A stretch of DNA of 64,000 bases from Hippophae tibetana (Eukaryota > Streptophyta > Magnoliopsida > Rosales > Elaeagnaceae). The stretch covers positions 71,222,449-71,286,448 of the forward strand of contig CM072810.1 in assembly GCA_037013495.1 (NCBI GenBank). The letters are read 5' to 3'. Below are positions 11,301 through 25,161 of the stretch, in pieces. Positions within the stretch are counted from its first letter, which is position 1. Every line of letters starts with the position of its first letter. The notes beneath the pieces are model-generated. The model searched no databases, was not told where the DNA came from, and saw nothing but the letters and a program-made list of their open reading frames with translations. Made by a program: the position numbers and the translations under genes.

Positions 11301-13780
11301 CCGTGTAAAATTGGAATTGTGATTTAACAAATGTTCTTTTTTTAATATTGTAAACAGTCGAATCCATCTTCTTTTTCCCTACATTTGGTTTTATGAAGAA
11401 CAAAGATTGATTGAGCGTAGAAATAAAGATTAAGACTAAGAGACGAAGATTTAAAAAGGAACTACGAAATTCAATCCACACACGAAATCAACATCAATAA
11501 GTCCCTAAAACCCCAACCTTTTGACGCCAAAAAAATGATCACTCCGTTTGATTTGTCAAATACAATCATTCCATCAAGTACAATTGGAAGAAAAGTACAA
11601 AGCTTGGTAAAAAATATTTTCATTAATTATACTACTTCTTCCTCCATTAAAATGTTGTCGTTTTCTTATATAAGAAACAAAACCCTACCCGTAATGCAAC
11701 CTTAGTGGGGATATTTACTTGTGACATGTGCTTAATCAATCCGTAAATAATAAAATCATAAAAATACGTATGAAAAATAAGATAAATTAAATTCCATAAT
11801 TCAGTAGAAACAAAATCGCAAAACATAAGAGGCCTATAATTAAATAAAATAGAACTAATTGCTTCCCCAATTAATCTTTCCCTTTGATATTCCAAATCTA
11901 TCCCTTGTGAAGGATCATGAGAATCTTTGTATGATCTTGAGAATAATTGTTGGATATTGAGAACTTTAGAATTTTTTCAAACACATTCTTGGTTAACAAC
12001 TCAATCGCTCTTATGGTGGCATTGAAAAAAAAAACAAAAGTAAAAAAAAAAACGGAATATGTGCGACGAAAATTTTAAACTCTCTGTAGGTGATGTAAAC
12101 GGTGTAATTTGGTTTCAAAAAAATATATTCTTACGAATCCATGCTCTGATTATAGGAATCTTTACATGCTTCGATTTTATATATTATATTAAAAGTTTCT
12201 TCACCCGAGTCAAAAGTAATAGCCGTGTAAAATTGGAATTGTGATTTAACAAATGTTCTTTTTTTAATATTGTAAACAGTAGAACCGATCTTCTTTTTCC
12301 CTACATTTGGTTTTATGAAGAACAAAGATTGATTGAGCGTAGAAATAAAGATCAAGACTAAGAGATGGAGATTTAAAAAAAACTACGAAATTATATCCAC
12401 ACACGAAAACAACATAAATAAGTCCCTAAAACCCCAACCTTTTGAGGCCAAAAAAATGATCACTCCCTTTGATGTGTCAAATACAATCATTCCATCAAGA
12501 ACACTTGGAAGAAAAGTACAAAGCTTGGTAAAAAATATGTTCATTAATTATACTACTTCTTCCTCCATAAAAATGTTGTTGTCTTCTTATATAAGAAACA
12601 AAACCCTACCAGTAATGCAACCTTAGTGGGGATATTTAGTTGTGACATGTGCTTAATTACTTTGTAAATAATAAAAGCATAAAAATACGTATGATAAATA
12701 AGACAAATTAAATTCCACAATTCAGTAGAAACAAAATCCCAAAACATAAGACGCTCATAATTAAATAAAACAGAACTAATTGCTTCCCAAATTAATCTTT
12801 TCATTTGATATTTCAAATCTATCCCTTGTGAAGGATCGTGAGAATCTTTGTATGATCTATAGAATATTTGTTGGATATTGAGACCTTTAGAATTTTTTTA
12901 AACACACTCTTGGTTAGCAACTCAATCGCTCTTATGGTGACAATGAAAAAACCGGAAGTAAAAAAAAAGGAATATGTGCGACGAAAATTTTAAACTCTCG
13001 GTAGGTGATGTAAACGGTGTAATTTGGTTTCAAAAAAATATATTCTTAGGAATCCATGTTCTGATTATAGGTATCTTTACATGCTTCGATTTTATATATT
13101 ATATTAAAAGTTCGGTCACCCTAGTCAAAAGTAATGGCCGTGTAAAATTGGAATTGTGATTTAACAAATGTTCTTTTTTTAATATTGTAAACAGTCGAAC
13201 CCATCTTCTTTTTCCCTACATTTGGTTTTATGAAGAACAAAGATTGATTGAGCGTAGAAATAAAGATTAAGACTAAGAGACGAAGATTTAAAAAGGAACT
13301 ACGAAATTCAATCCACACACGAAATCAACTTCAATAAGTCCCTAAAACCCCAACCTTTTGACGCCAAAAAAATGATCACTCCGTTTGATTTGTCAAATAC
13401 AATCATTCCATCAAGTACAATTGGAAGAAAAGTACAAAGCTTGGTAAAAAATATTTTCATTAATTATACTACTTCTTCCTCCATAAAAATGTTGTTGTTT
13501 TCTTATATAAGAAACAAAACCATACCCGTAATGCAACCTTAGTGGGGATATTTAGTTGTGACATCTGCTTAATCAATCCGTAAATAATAAAAGCATAAAA
13601 ATACGTATGATAAATAACACAAATTAAATTCCACAATTCAGTAGAAACAAAATCGCTAAACATAAGAGGCTCATAATTAAATAAAACAGAACTAATTGCT
13701 TCCCCAATTAATCTTTTCATTTGATATTCCAAATCTATCCCTTGTGAAGGATCATGAGAATCTTTGTATGATCTTGAGAA
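8371..13780. repeat. Mixed monomers, no long higher-order period
   Basis: Anchors at 9136, 10057, 10973, 11895, 12816 and 13732. Local kinship is visible. Tracts around 10.72-11.0 kb and 11.65-11.9 kb share rare variants (TATGAAAAATAAGATAAATT, AGAGGCCTATAAT) at an offset of 922 bp. Tracts near 11.57 and 13.41 kb share the rare CATCAAGTACAATTGG two monomers apart. The HindIII site present in nearly all monomers is lost near 9771 (CAAATCTTGG). No gene is seen. Confidence 0.8.
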
Positions 13781-15600
13781 TAATTTTTGGATATTGAGAA
13801 CTTTAGAATTTTTTTAAACACATTCTTGGTTAACAACTCAATCGCTCTTATGGTGGCATTGAAAAAAACCGGAAGTAAAAAAAAATGGAATATGTGCGAC
13901 GAAAATTTTAAACTCTCTGTAGGTGATGTAAACGGTGTAATTTGGTTTCAAAAAAATATATTCTTACGAATCCATGCTCTGATTATAGGAATCTTTACAT
14001 GCTTCGATTTTATATATTATATTAAAAGTTCGGTCACCCGAGTCAAAAGTAATGGCCGTGTAAAATTGGAATTGTGATTTAACAAATGTTCTTTTTTTAA
14101 TATTGTAAACAGTAGAACCCATCTTCTTTTTCCCTACAATTGGTTTTATGAAGAACAAAAATTGATTGAGCGTAGAAATAAAGATTAAGACTAAGAGACG
14201 AAGATTTAAAAAGGAACTATGAAATTAAATCCACACACGAAATCAACATCAATAAGTCCCTAAAACTTCTACCTTTTGACGCCAAAAAAATGATCACTCC
14301 CTTTGATGTGTCAAATACAATCATTCCATCCAGAACAATTCGAAGAAAAGTACAAAGCTTGGTAAAAAATATTTTCATTAATTATACTACTTCTTCCTCC
14401 ATAAAAATGTTGTTGTTTACTTATATAAGAAACAAAACCCTAACCGTAATGCAACCTTAGTGGGATATTTAGTTGTGACAGGTGCTTTATCAATCCGTAA
14501 ATAATAAAAGCATAAGAATACGTAAGATAAATAAGACAAATTAAATTCCACAATTCAGTAGAAACAAAATTGCTATACATAAGAGGCTCATAATTAAATA
14601 AAACAGAACTAATTGCTTCCCCAATTAATCTTTTCATTTGATATTCCAAATCTATCCCTTGTTAAGGATCATGAGAATCTTTGTATGATCTATAGAATTT
14701 TTGTTGGATATTGAGAACTTTAGAATTTTTTTAAACACACTCTGGGTTAGCAACTCAATCGCTCTTATGGTGGCATTGAAAAAACCGGAAGTAAAAAAAA
14801 AGGAATATGTGCGACGAAAATTTTAAACTCTCGGTAGGTGATGTAAACGGTGTAATTTGGTTTCAAAAAAATATATTCTTAGGAATCCATGCTCTGATTA
14901 TAGGTATCTTTACATGCTTCGATTTTATATATTATATTAAAAGTTCCGTCACCCGAGTCAAAAGTAATGGCCGTGTAAAATTGGAATTGTGATTTAACAA
15001 ATGTTCTTTTTTTAATATTGTAAACAGTAAAACCCATCTTATTTTTCCCTACAATTTGTTTTATGAAGAACAAAGATTGGTTGAGTGTAGAAATAAAGAT
15101 CAAGATTAAGAGATGGATATTTAAAAAAGAACTATTAAATTATATCCACACACGAAAACAACATCAATAAGTCCCTTAAACCCTAACCTTTTGGCGCCAA
15201 AAAATAATGATCACTCCCTTTGATGTGCTGAATCCAGGCATTCCATCAAGAACCCTTGGAAGAAATGTACAAAGCTTGGTAAAAAACATTTCATTAATTA
15301 TACTAGTTCTTCCTCCATAAAAATGTTGTCGTTTTCTTATATAAGAAACAAAACCCTACCCGTAATGCAACCTTAGTGGGGATATTTACTTGTGACATGT
15401 GCTTAATCAATCCGTAAATAATAAAAGCATAAAAATACGTATGATAAATAAGACAAATTAAATTCCACAATTCAGTAGTAAGAAAATCGCAAAACATAAG
15501 AGGCTCATAATTAAATAAAATAGAACTAATTGCTTCCCCAATTAATCTTTCCCTTTGATATTCCAAATCTATCCCTTGTGAAGGATCATGAGAATCTTTG
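13781..15600. repeat. Diverged third relative of the 2.86-4.55 kb monomer pair
   Basis: Two monomers resemble those anchored at 3629 and 4542, including the shared recurrent minus-strand frame with YLTYSYAFIIYGLIKHLSQ and the CAGTAGTAAGAAAATCG variant. They carry private changes: CATCCAGAACAATTCG near 14330, a broken palindrome TTTACTTATATAAG near 14418, a one-base loss giving AGTGGGATATT near 14460, and CACTCTGGGTTAGC near 14740 in place of the 5-bp deletion. This looks like an older copy predating the duplication at 2.86-8.37 kb. Confidence 0.72.
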
Positions 15601-15996
15601 TATGATCTTGAGAATAATTGTTGGATATTGAGAACTTTAGAATTTTTTCAAACACATTCTTGGTTAACAACTCAATCGCTCTTATGGTGGCATTGAAAAA
15701 AAAAAACAAAAGTAAAAAAAAAACGGAATATGTGCGACGAAAATTTTAAACTCTCTGTAGGTGATGTAAACGGTGTAATTTGGTTTCAAAAAAATATATT
15801 CTTACGAATCCATGCTCTGATTATAGGAATCTTTACATGCTTCGATTTTATATATTATATTAAAAGTTTCGTCACCCGAGTCAAAAGTAATGGCCGTGTA
15901 AAATTGGAATTGTGATTTAACAAATGTTCTTTTTTTAATATTGTAAACAGTCGAACCCATCTTCTTTTTCCCTACATTTGGTTTTATGAAGAACAA

Positions 15997-17828
15997 AGAT
16001 TGATTGAGCGTAGAAATAAAGATTAAGACTAAGAGACGAAGATTTAAAAAGGAACTACGAAATTAAATCCACACACGAAATCAACATCAATAAGTCCCTA
16101 AAACCCCAACCTTTTGACGCCAAAAAAATGATCACTCCCTTTGATTTTTCAAATACAATCATTCCATCAAGAACACTTGGAAGAAAAGTACAAAGCTTGG
16201 TAAAAAATATTTTCATTAATTATACTACTTCTTCCCCCATAAAAATGTTGTCGTTTTCTTATATAAGAAACAAAACCCTATTCGTAATGCAACCTTAGTG
16301 GGGATATTTCGTTGTCACATGTGCTTAATTACTTTGTAAATAATAAAAGCATAAAAATACGTAAGATAAATAAGACAAATTAAATTCCACAATTTAGTAG
16401 AAACAAAATAGCTAAACCTAAGAGGCTCATAATTAAATAAAACAGAACTAATTGCTTCCCCAATTAATCTTTTCATTTGATATTTCAAATCTATCCCTTG
16501 TGAAGGATCATGAGAATCTTTGTATAATCTATAGAATATTTGTTGGATATTGAGACCTTTAGAATTTTTTTAAACACACTCTTGGTTAGCAACTCAATCG
16601 CTCTTATGGTGACAATGAAAAAACCGGAAGTAAAAAAAAAAGGAATATGTGCGACGAAAATTTTAAACTCTCGGTAGGTGATGTACACGGTGTAATTTAG
16701 TTTCCAAAAAATATATTCTTAGGAATCCATGCTCTGCTTATAGGAATCTTTACATGCTTCGATTTTATATATTTTATTAAAAGTTCAGTCACCCGAGTCA
16801 AAAGTAATGGCCGTGTAAAATTGGAATTGTGATTTACAAATCTTCTTTTTTTAATATTGTAAACAGTAGAACCCATCTTCTTTTTCCCTACATTTGGGTT
16901 TATGAAGAACAAAGATTGATTGAGCGTAGAAATAAAGATTAAGACTAAGAGACGAAGATTTAAAAAGGAACTACGAAATTAAATCCACACACGAAATCAA
17001 CATCAATAAGTCCCTAAAACCCCAACCTTTTGACGCCAAAAAATGATCACTCCCTTTGATTTGTCAAATACAATCATTCCATCAAGAACACTTGGAAGAA
17101 AAGTACAAAGCTTGGTAAAAAATATTTTCATTAATTATATTACTTCTTCCTCCATAAAAATGTTGTTGTATTCTTATATAAGAAACAAAACCCTACCCGT
17201 AATGCAACCTTAGTGAGGATATTTAGTTGTGACATGTGCTTAATTAATCCGTAAATAATAAAAGCATAAAAATACATATGATAAATAAGACAAATTAAAT
17301 TCTACAATTCAGTAGAAACAAAATCGCAAAATATAAGAGGCTCATAATTAAATAAAATAGAACTAATTGCTTCCCCAATTAATCTTTCCCTTTGATATTC
17401 CAAATCTATCCCTTGTGAAGGATCATGAGAATCTTTGTATGATCTTGAGAATAATTGTTGGATATTGAGAACTTTAGAATGTTTTTAAACACATTCTTGG
17501 TTAGCAACTAAATCGCTCTTATGGTAGCATTGAAAAAACCGGTAGTAAAAAAAAAAGGAATATGTGCGACGAAAATTTTAAACTCTCGGTAGGTGATGTA
17601 AACGGTGTAATTTGGTTTCAAAAAAATATATTCTTACGAATCCATGCTCTGATTATTGGAATCTTTACATGCTTCGATTTTATATATTATATTAAAAGTT
17701 TCGTCACCCGAGTCAAAAGTAATGGCCGTGTAAAATTGGAATTGTGATTTAGCAAATGTTCTTTTTTTAATATTGTAAACAGTCGAACCCATCTTTTTTT
17801 TCCCTACATTTGTTTTTATGAAGAACAA
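15997..17828. repeat. Dimeric higher-order repeat, subfamily A, unit 1 (1,832 bp)
   Basis: A two-monomer unit. One monomer is followed by GATCTATAG or ATCTATAG and AAAACCGG, the other by GATCTTGAGAATAATTG. Diagnostic variants are GATTTTTCAAATAC near 16141, CTTCCCCCATAAAAATG near 16230, CCCTATTCGTAATG near 16275 and TTTCGTTGTCACATG near 16308, all repeated 1,832 bp downstream. The single substitution I noticed against unit 2 is GATGTACACGG (16680) against GATGTAAACGG (18512). Confidence 0.88.
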
Positions 17829-19660
17829 AGATTGATTGAGCGTAGAAATAAAGATTAAGACTAAGAGACGAAGATTTAAAAAGGAACTACGAAATTAAAT
17901 CCACACACGAAATCAACATCAATAAGTCCCTAAAACCCCAACCTTTTGACGCCAAAAAAATGATCACTCCCTTTGATTTTTCAAATACAATCATTCCATC
18001 AAGAACACTTGGAAGAAAAGTACAAAGCTTGGTAAAAAATATTTTCATTAATTATACTACTTCTTCCCCCATAAAAATGTTGTCGTTTTCTTATATAAGA
18101 AACAAAACCCTATTCGTAATGCAACCTTAGTGGGGATATTTCGTTGTCACATGTGCTTAATTACTTTGTAAATAATAAAAGCATAAAAATACGTAAGATA
18201 AATAAGACAAATTAAATTCCACAATTTAGTAGAAACAAAATAGCTAAACCTAAGAGGCTCATAATTAAATAAAACAGAACTAATTGCTTCCCCAATTAAT
18301 CTTTTCATTTGATATTTCAAATCTATCCCTTGTGAAGGATCATGAGAATCTTTGTATAATCTATAGAATATTTGTTGGATATTGAGACCTTTAGAATTTT
18401 TTTAAACACACTCTTGGTTAGCAACTCAATCGCTCTTATGGTGACAATGAAAAAACCGGAAGTAAAAAAAAAAGGAATATGTGCGACGAAAATTTTAAAC
18501 TCTCGGTAGGTGATGTAAACGGTGTAATTTAGTTTCCAAAAAATATATTCTTAGGAATCCATGCTCTGCTTATAGGAATCTTTACATGCTTCGATTTTAT
18601 ATATTTTATTAAAAGTTCAGTCACCCGAGTCAAAAGTAATGGCCGTGTAAAATTGGAATTGTGATTTACAAATCTTCTTTTTTTAATATTGTAAACAGTA
18701 GAACCCATCTTCTTTTTCCCTACATTTGGGTTTATGAAGAACAAAGATTGATTGAGCGTAGAAATAAAGATTAAGACTAAGAGACGAAGATTTAAAAAGG
18801 AACTACGAAATTAAATCCACACACGAAATCAACATCAATAAGTCCCTAAAACCCCAACCTTTTGACGCCAAAAAATGATCACTCCCTTTGATTTGTCAAA
18901 TACAATCATTCCATCAAGAACACTTGGAAGAAAAGTACAAAGCTTGGTAAAAAATATTTTCATTAATTATATTACTTCTTCCTCCATAAAAATGTTGTTG
19001 TATTCTTATATAAGAAACAAAACCCTACCCGTAATGCAACCTTAGTGAGGATATTTAGTTGTGACATGTGCTTAATTAATCCGTAAATAATAAAAGCATA
19101 AAAATACATATGATAAATAAGACAAATTAAATTCTACAATTCAGTAGAAACAAAATCGCAAAATATAAGAGGCTCATAATTAAATAAAATAGAACTAATT
19201 GCTTCCCCAATTAATCTTTCCCTTTGATATTCCAAATCTATCCCTTGTGAAGGATCATGAGAATCTTTGTATGATCTTGAGAATAATTGTTGGATATTGA
19301 GAACTTTAGAATGTTTTTAAACACATTCTTGGTTAGCAACTAAATCGCTCTTATGGTAGCATTGAAAAAACCGGTAGTAAAAAAAAAAGGAATATGTGCG
19401 ACGAAAATTTTAAACTCTCGGTAGGTGATGTAAACGGTGTAATTTGGTTTCAAAAAAATATATTCTTACGAATCCATGCTCTGATTATTGGAATCTTTAC
19501 ATGCTTCGATTTTATATATTATATTAAAAGTTTCGTCACCCGAGTCAAAAGTAATGGCCGTGTAAAATTGGAATTGTGATTTAGCAAATGTTCTTTTTTT
19601 AATATTGTAAACAGTCGAACCCATCTTTTTTTTCCCTACATTTGTTTTTATGAAGAACAA
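17829..19660. repeat. Dimeric higher-order repeat, subfamily A, unit 2
   Basis: Near-identical tandem copy of the preceding unit at an offset of 1,832 bp. It shares ATTCTACAATTCAG (a stop in the minus frame), TTGTTGTATTCTTATATAAG, TTTACAAATCTTC and AATGTTTTTAAACAC. It joins directly to subfamily B at about 19.66-19.80 kb, where GATTTTTC gives way to GATTTGTC. Confidence 0.88.
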
Positions 19661-21494
19661 AGATTGATTGAGCGTAGAAATAAAGATTAAGACTAAGAGA
19701 CGAAGATTTAAAAAGGAACTACGAAATTAAATCCACACACGAAATCAACATCAATAAGTCCCTAAAACCCCAACCTTTTGACGCCAAAAAAATGATCACT
19801 CCCTTTGATTTGTCAAATACAATCATTCCATCAAGAACACTTGGAAGAAAAGTACAAAGCTTGGTAAAAAATATTTTCATTAATTATACTACTTCTTCCT
19901 CCATAAAAATGTTGTTGTTTTCTTATATAAGAAACAAAACCCTACCCGTAATGCAACCTTAGTGGGGATATTTAGTTATGACATGTGCTTAATTACTTTG
20001 TAAATAATAAAAGCATAAAAATACGTATGATAAATAAGACAAATTAAACTCCACAATTCAGTAGAAACAAAATCGCAAAACATAAGACGCTCATAATTAA
20101 ATAAAACAGAACTAATTGCTTCCCCAATTAATCTTTTCATTTGATATTTCAAATCTATCCCTTGTGAAGGATCATGAGAATCTTTGTATAATCTATAGAA
20201 TATTTGTTGGATATTGAGACCTTTAGAATTTTTTTAAACACACTCTTGGTTTGCAACTCAATCGCTCTTATGGTGACAATGAAAAAACCGGAAGTAAAGA
20301 AAACGGATTATGTGCGACGAAAATTTTAAACTCTCGGTAGGTGATGTAAACGGTGTAATTTAGTTTCCAAAAAATATATTCTTAGGAATCCATGCTCTGA
20401 TTATAGGAATCTTTACATGCTTCGATTTTATATATTATATTAAAAGTTCAGTCACCCGAGTCAACAGTAATGGCCGTGTAAAATTGGAATTGTCATTTAC
20501 AAATCTTCTTTTTTTAATATTGTAAACAGTAGAACCCATCTTCTTTTTCCCTACATTTGGGTTTATGAAGAACAAAGATTGATTGAGTGTAGAAATAAAG
20601 ATCAAGACTAAGAGATGGAGATTTAAAAAAGAACTACGATATTATATCCACACACGAAAACAACATAAATAAGTCCCTAAAACCCCAACCATGATGCCAA
20701 AAAAATGATCACTCCCTTTGATTTGTCAAATACAATCATTCCATCAAGAACACTTGGAAGAAAAGTAAAAAGCTTGGTAAAAAATATTTTCATTAATTAT
20801 ACTACTTCTTCCTCCATAAAAATGATGTTGTTTTCTTATATAAGAAACAAAACACTACCCGTAATGCAACCTTAGTGGTGATATCTACTTGTGACATGTG
20901 CTTAATCAATCCGTAAATAATAAAAGCATAAAAATACGTATGATAAATAAGACAAATTAAATTCCACAATTCAGTAGAAACAAAATCGCAAAACATAAGA
21001 GGCTCATAATTAAATAAAATAGAACTAATTGCTTCCCCAATTAATCTTTCCCTTTGATATTCCAAATCTATCCCTTGTGAAGGATCATGAGAATCTTTGT
21101 ATGATCTTGAGAATAATTGTTGGATATTGAGAACTTTAGAATTTTTTCAAACACATTCTTGGTTAACAACTAAATCGCTCTTATGGTGGCATTGAAAAAA
21201 AAAACAAAAGTAAAAAAAAAACGGAATATGTGCGACGAAAATTTTAAACTCTCTGTAGGTGATGGAAACGGTGTAATTTGGTTTCAAAAAAATATATTCT
21301 TACGAATCCATGCTCTGATTATTGGAATCTTTACATGCTTCGATTTTATATATTATATTAAAAGTTTCGTCACCCGAGTCAAAAGTAATGGCCGTGTAAA
21401 ATTGGAATTGTGATTTAGCAAATGTTCTTTTTTTAATATTGTAAACAGTCGAACCCATCTTTTTTTTCCCTACATTTGTTTTTATGAAGAACAA
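19661..21494. repeat. Dimeric higher-order repeat, subfamily B, unit 1 (1,834 bp)
   Basis: Markers specific to subfamily B are TTTAGTTATGACATG (19971), AAACTCCACAATTC (20044), GTAAAGAAAACGGATTATG (20294), GAATTGTCATTTACAAATC (about 20488) and CCCCAACCATGATGCC (about 20682, three bases shorter than the usual CCTTTTGACGCC). Monomer steps are 917 and 913 bp. Confidence 0.88.
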
Positions 21495-23327
21495 AGATTG
21501 ATTGAGCGTAGAAATAAAGATTAAGACTAAGAGACGAAGATTTAAAAAGGAACTACGAAATTAAATCCACACACGAAATCAACATCAATAAGTCCCTAAA
21601 ACCCCAACCTTTTGACGCCAAAAAAATGATCACTCCCTTTGATTTGTCAAATACAATCATTCCATCAAGAACACTTGGAAGAAAAGTACAAAGCTTGGTA
21701 AAAAATATTTTCATTAATTATACTACTTCTTCCTCCATAAAAATGTTGTTGTTTTCTTATATAAGAAACAAAACCCTACCCGTAATGCAACCTTAGTGGG
21801 GATATTTAGTTATGACATGTGCTTAATTACTTTGTAAATAATAAAAGCATAAAAATACGTATGATAAATAAGACAAATTAAACTCCACAATTCAGTAGAA
21901 ACAAAATCGCAAAACATAAGACGCTCATAATTAAATAAAACAGAACTAATTGCTTCCCCAATTAATCTTTTCATTTGATATTTCAAATCTATCCCTTGTG
22001 AAGGATCATGAGAATCTTTGTATAATCTATAGAATATTTGTTGGATATTGAGACCTTTAGAATTTTTTTAAACACACTCTTGGTTTGCAACTCAATCGCT
22101 CTTATGGTGACAATGAAAAAACCGGAAGTAAAGAAAACGGATTATGTGCGACGAAAATTTTAAACTCTCGGTAGGTGATGTAAACGGTGTAATTTAGTTT
22201 CCAAAAAATATATTCTTAGGAATCCATGCTCTGATTATAGGAATCTTTACATGCTTCGATTTTATATATTATATTAAAAGTTCAGTCACCCGAGTCAACA
22301 GTAATGGCCGTGTAAAATTGGAATTGTCATTTACAAATCTTCTTTTTTTAATATTGTAAACAGTAGAACCCATCTTCTTTTTCCCTACATTTGGGTTTAT
22401 GAAGAACAAAGATTGATTGAGTGTAGAAATAAAGATCAAGACTAAGAGATGGAGATTTAAAAAAGAACTACGATATTATATCCACACACGAAAACAACAT
22501 AAATAAGTCCCTAAAACCCCAACCATGATGCCAAAAAAATGATCACTCCCTTTGATTTGTCAAATACAATCATTCCATCAAGAACACTTGGAAGAAAAGT
22601 AAAAAGCTTGGTAAAAAATATTTTCATTAATTATACTACTTCTTCCTCCATAAAAATGATGTTGTTTTCTTATATAAGAAACAAAACACTACCCGTAATG
22701 CAACCTTAGTGGTGATATCTACTTGTGACATGTGCTTAATCAATCCGTAAATAATAAAAGCATAAAAATACGTATGATAAATAAGACAAATTAAATTCCA
22801 CAATTCAGTAGAAACAAAATCGCAAAACATAAGAGGCTCATAATTAAATAAAATAGAACTAATTGCTTCCCCAATTAATCTTTCCCTTTGATATTCCAAA
22901 TCTATCCCTTGTGAAGGATCATGAGAATCTTTGTATGATCTTGAGAATAATTGTTGGATATTGAGAACTTTAGAATTTTTTCAAACACATTCTTGGTTAA
23001 CAACTCAATCGCTCTTATGGTGGCATTGAAAAAAAAACAAAAGTAAAAAAAAAACGGAATATGTGCAACGAAAATTTTAAACTCTCTGTAGGTGATGGAA
23101 ACGGTGTAATTTGGTTTCAAAAAAATATATTCTTACGAATCCATGCTCTGATTATTGGAATCTTTACATGCTTCGATTTTATATATTATATTAAAAGTTT
23201 CGTCACCCGAGTCAAAAGTAATGGCCGTGTAAAATTGGAATTGTGATTTAGCAAATGTTCTTTTTTTAATATTGTAAACAGTCGAACCCATCTTTTTTTT
23301 CCCTACATTTGTTTTTATGAAGAACAA
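21495..23327. repeat. Dimeric higher-order repeat, subfamily B, unit 2 (1,833 bp)
   Basis: Same marker set as unit 1, shifted by about 1,834 bp: GTTATGACATG near 21808, AACTCCAC near 21881, AAAGAAAACGGATTATG near 22130, CCATGATGCC near 22523. Units 2 and 3 share GTGCAACGAAAATTTT in place of GTGCGACG (near 23061 and 24897), which helps order the duplication events. Confidence 0.88.
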
Positions 23328-25161
23328 AGATTGATTGAGCGTAGAAATAAAGATTAAGACTAAGAGACGAAGATTTAAAAAGGAACTACGAAATTAAATC
23401 CACACACGAAATCAACATCAATAAGTCCCTAAAACCCCAACCTTTTGACGCCAAAAAAATGATCACTCCCTTTGATTTGTCAAATACAATCATTCCATCA
23501 AGAACACTTGGAAGAAAAGTACAAAGCTTGGTAAAAAATATTTTCATTAATTATACTACTTCTTCCTCCATAAAAATGTTGTTGTTTTCTTATATAAGAA
23601 ACAAAACCCTACCCGTAATGCAACCTTAGTGGGGATATTTAGTTATGACATGTGCTTAATTACTTTGTAAATAATAAAAGCATAAAAATACGTATGATAA
23701 ATAAGACAAATTAAACTCCACAATTCAGTAGAAACAAAATCGCAAAACATAAGACGCTCATAATTAAATAAAACAGAACTAATTGCTTCCCCAATTAATC
23801 TTTTCATTTGATATTTCAAATCTATCCCTTGTGAAGGATCATGAGAATCTTTGTATAATCTATAGAATATTTGTTGGATATTGAGACCTTTAGAATTTTT
23901 TTAAACACACTCTTGGTTTGCAACTCAATCGCTCTTATGGTGACAATGAAAAAACCGGAAGTAAAGAAAACGGATTATGTGCGACGAAAATTTTAAACTC
24001 TCGGTAGGTGATGTAAACGGTGTAATTTAGTTTCCAAAAAATATATTCTTAGGAATCCATGCTCTGATTATAGGAATCTTTACATGCTTCGATTTTATAT
24101 ATTATATTAAAAGTTCAGTCACCCGAGTCAACAGTATTGGCCGTGTAAAATTGGAATTGTCATTTACAAATCTTCTTTTTTTAATATTGTAAACAGTAGA
24201 ACCCATCTTCTTTTTCCCTACATTTGGGTTTATGAAGAACAAAGATTGATTGAGTGTAGAAATAAAGATCAAGACTAAGAGATGGAGATTTAAAAAAGAA
24301 CTACGATATTATATCCACACACGAAAACAACATAAATAAGTCCCTAAAACCCCAACCATGATGCCAAAAAAATGATCACTCCCTTTGATTTGTCAAATAC
24401 AATCATTCCATCAAGAACACTTGGAAGAAAAGTAAAAAGCTTGGTAAAAAATATTTTCATTAATTATACTACTTCTTCCTCCATAAAAATGATGTTGTTT
24501 TCTTATATAAGAAACAAAACACTACCCGTAATGCAACCTTAGTGGTGATATCTACTTGTGACATGTGCTTAATCAATCCGTAAATAATAAAAGCATAAAA
24601 ATACGTATGATAAATAAGACAAATTAAATTCCACAATTCAGTAGAAACAAAATCGCAAAACATAAGAGGCTCATAATTAAATAAAATAGAACTAATTGCT
24701 TCCCCAATTAATCTTTCCCTTTGATATTCCAAATCTATCCCTTGTGAAGGATCATGAGAATCTTTGTATGATCTTGAGAATAATTGTTGGATATTGAGAA
24801 CTTTAGAATTTTTTCAAACACATTCTTGGTTAACAACTCAATCGCTCTTATGGTGGCATTGAAAAAAAAAACAAAAGTAAAAAAAAAACGGAATATGTGC
24901 AACGAAAATTTTAAACTCTCTGTAGGTGATGGAAACGGTGTAATTTGGTTTCAAAAAAATATATTCTTACGAATCCATGCTCTGATTATAGGAATCTTTA
25001 CATGCTTCGATTTTATATATTATATTAAAAGTTTCGTCACCCGAGTCAAAAGTAATGGCCGTGTAAAATTGGAATTGTGATTTAACAAATGTTCTTTTTT
25101 TAATATTGTAAACAGTCGAACCCATCTTTTTTTTCCCTACATTTATTTTTATGAAGAACAA
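23328..25161. repeat. Dimeric higher-order repeat, subfamily B, unit 3
   Basis: Third copy of the subfamily B dimer, with markers near 23643, 23714, 23962 and 24356. A private change is AACAGTATTGGCC near 24130. Its right end departs from the others: ATTATAGGAATC replaces ATTATTGGAATC near 24985 and TTTAACAAATG replaces TTTAGCAAATG near 25081. The block therefore ends by recombination into a different monomer at about 24.97-25.16 kb. Confidence 0.85.
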
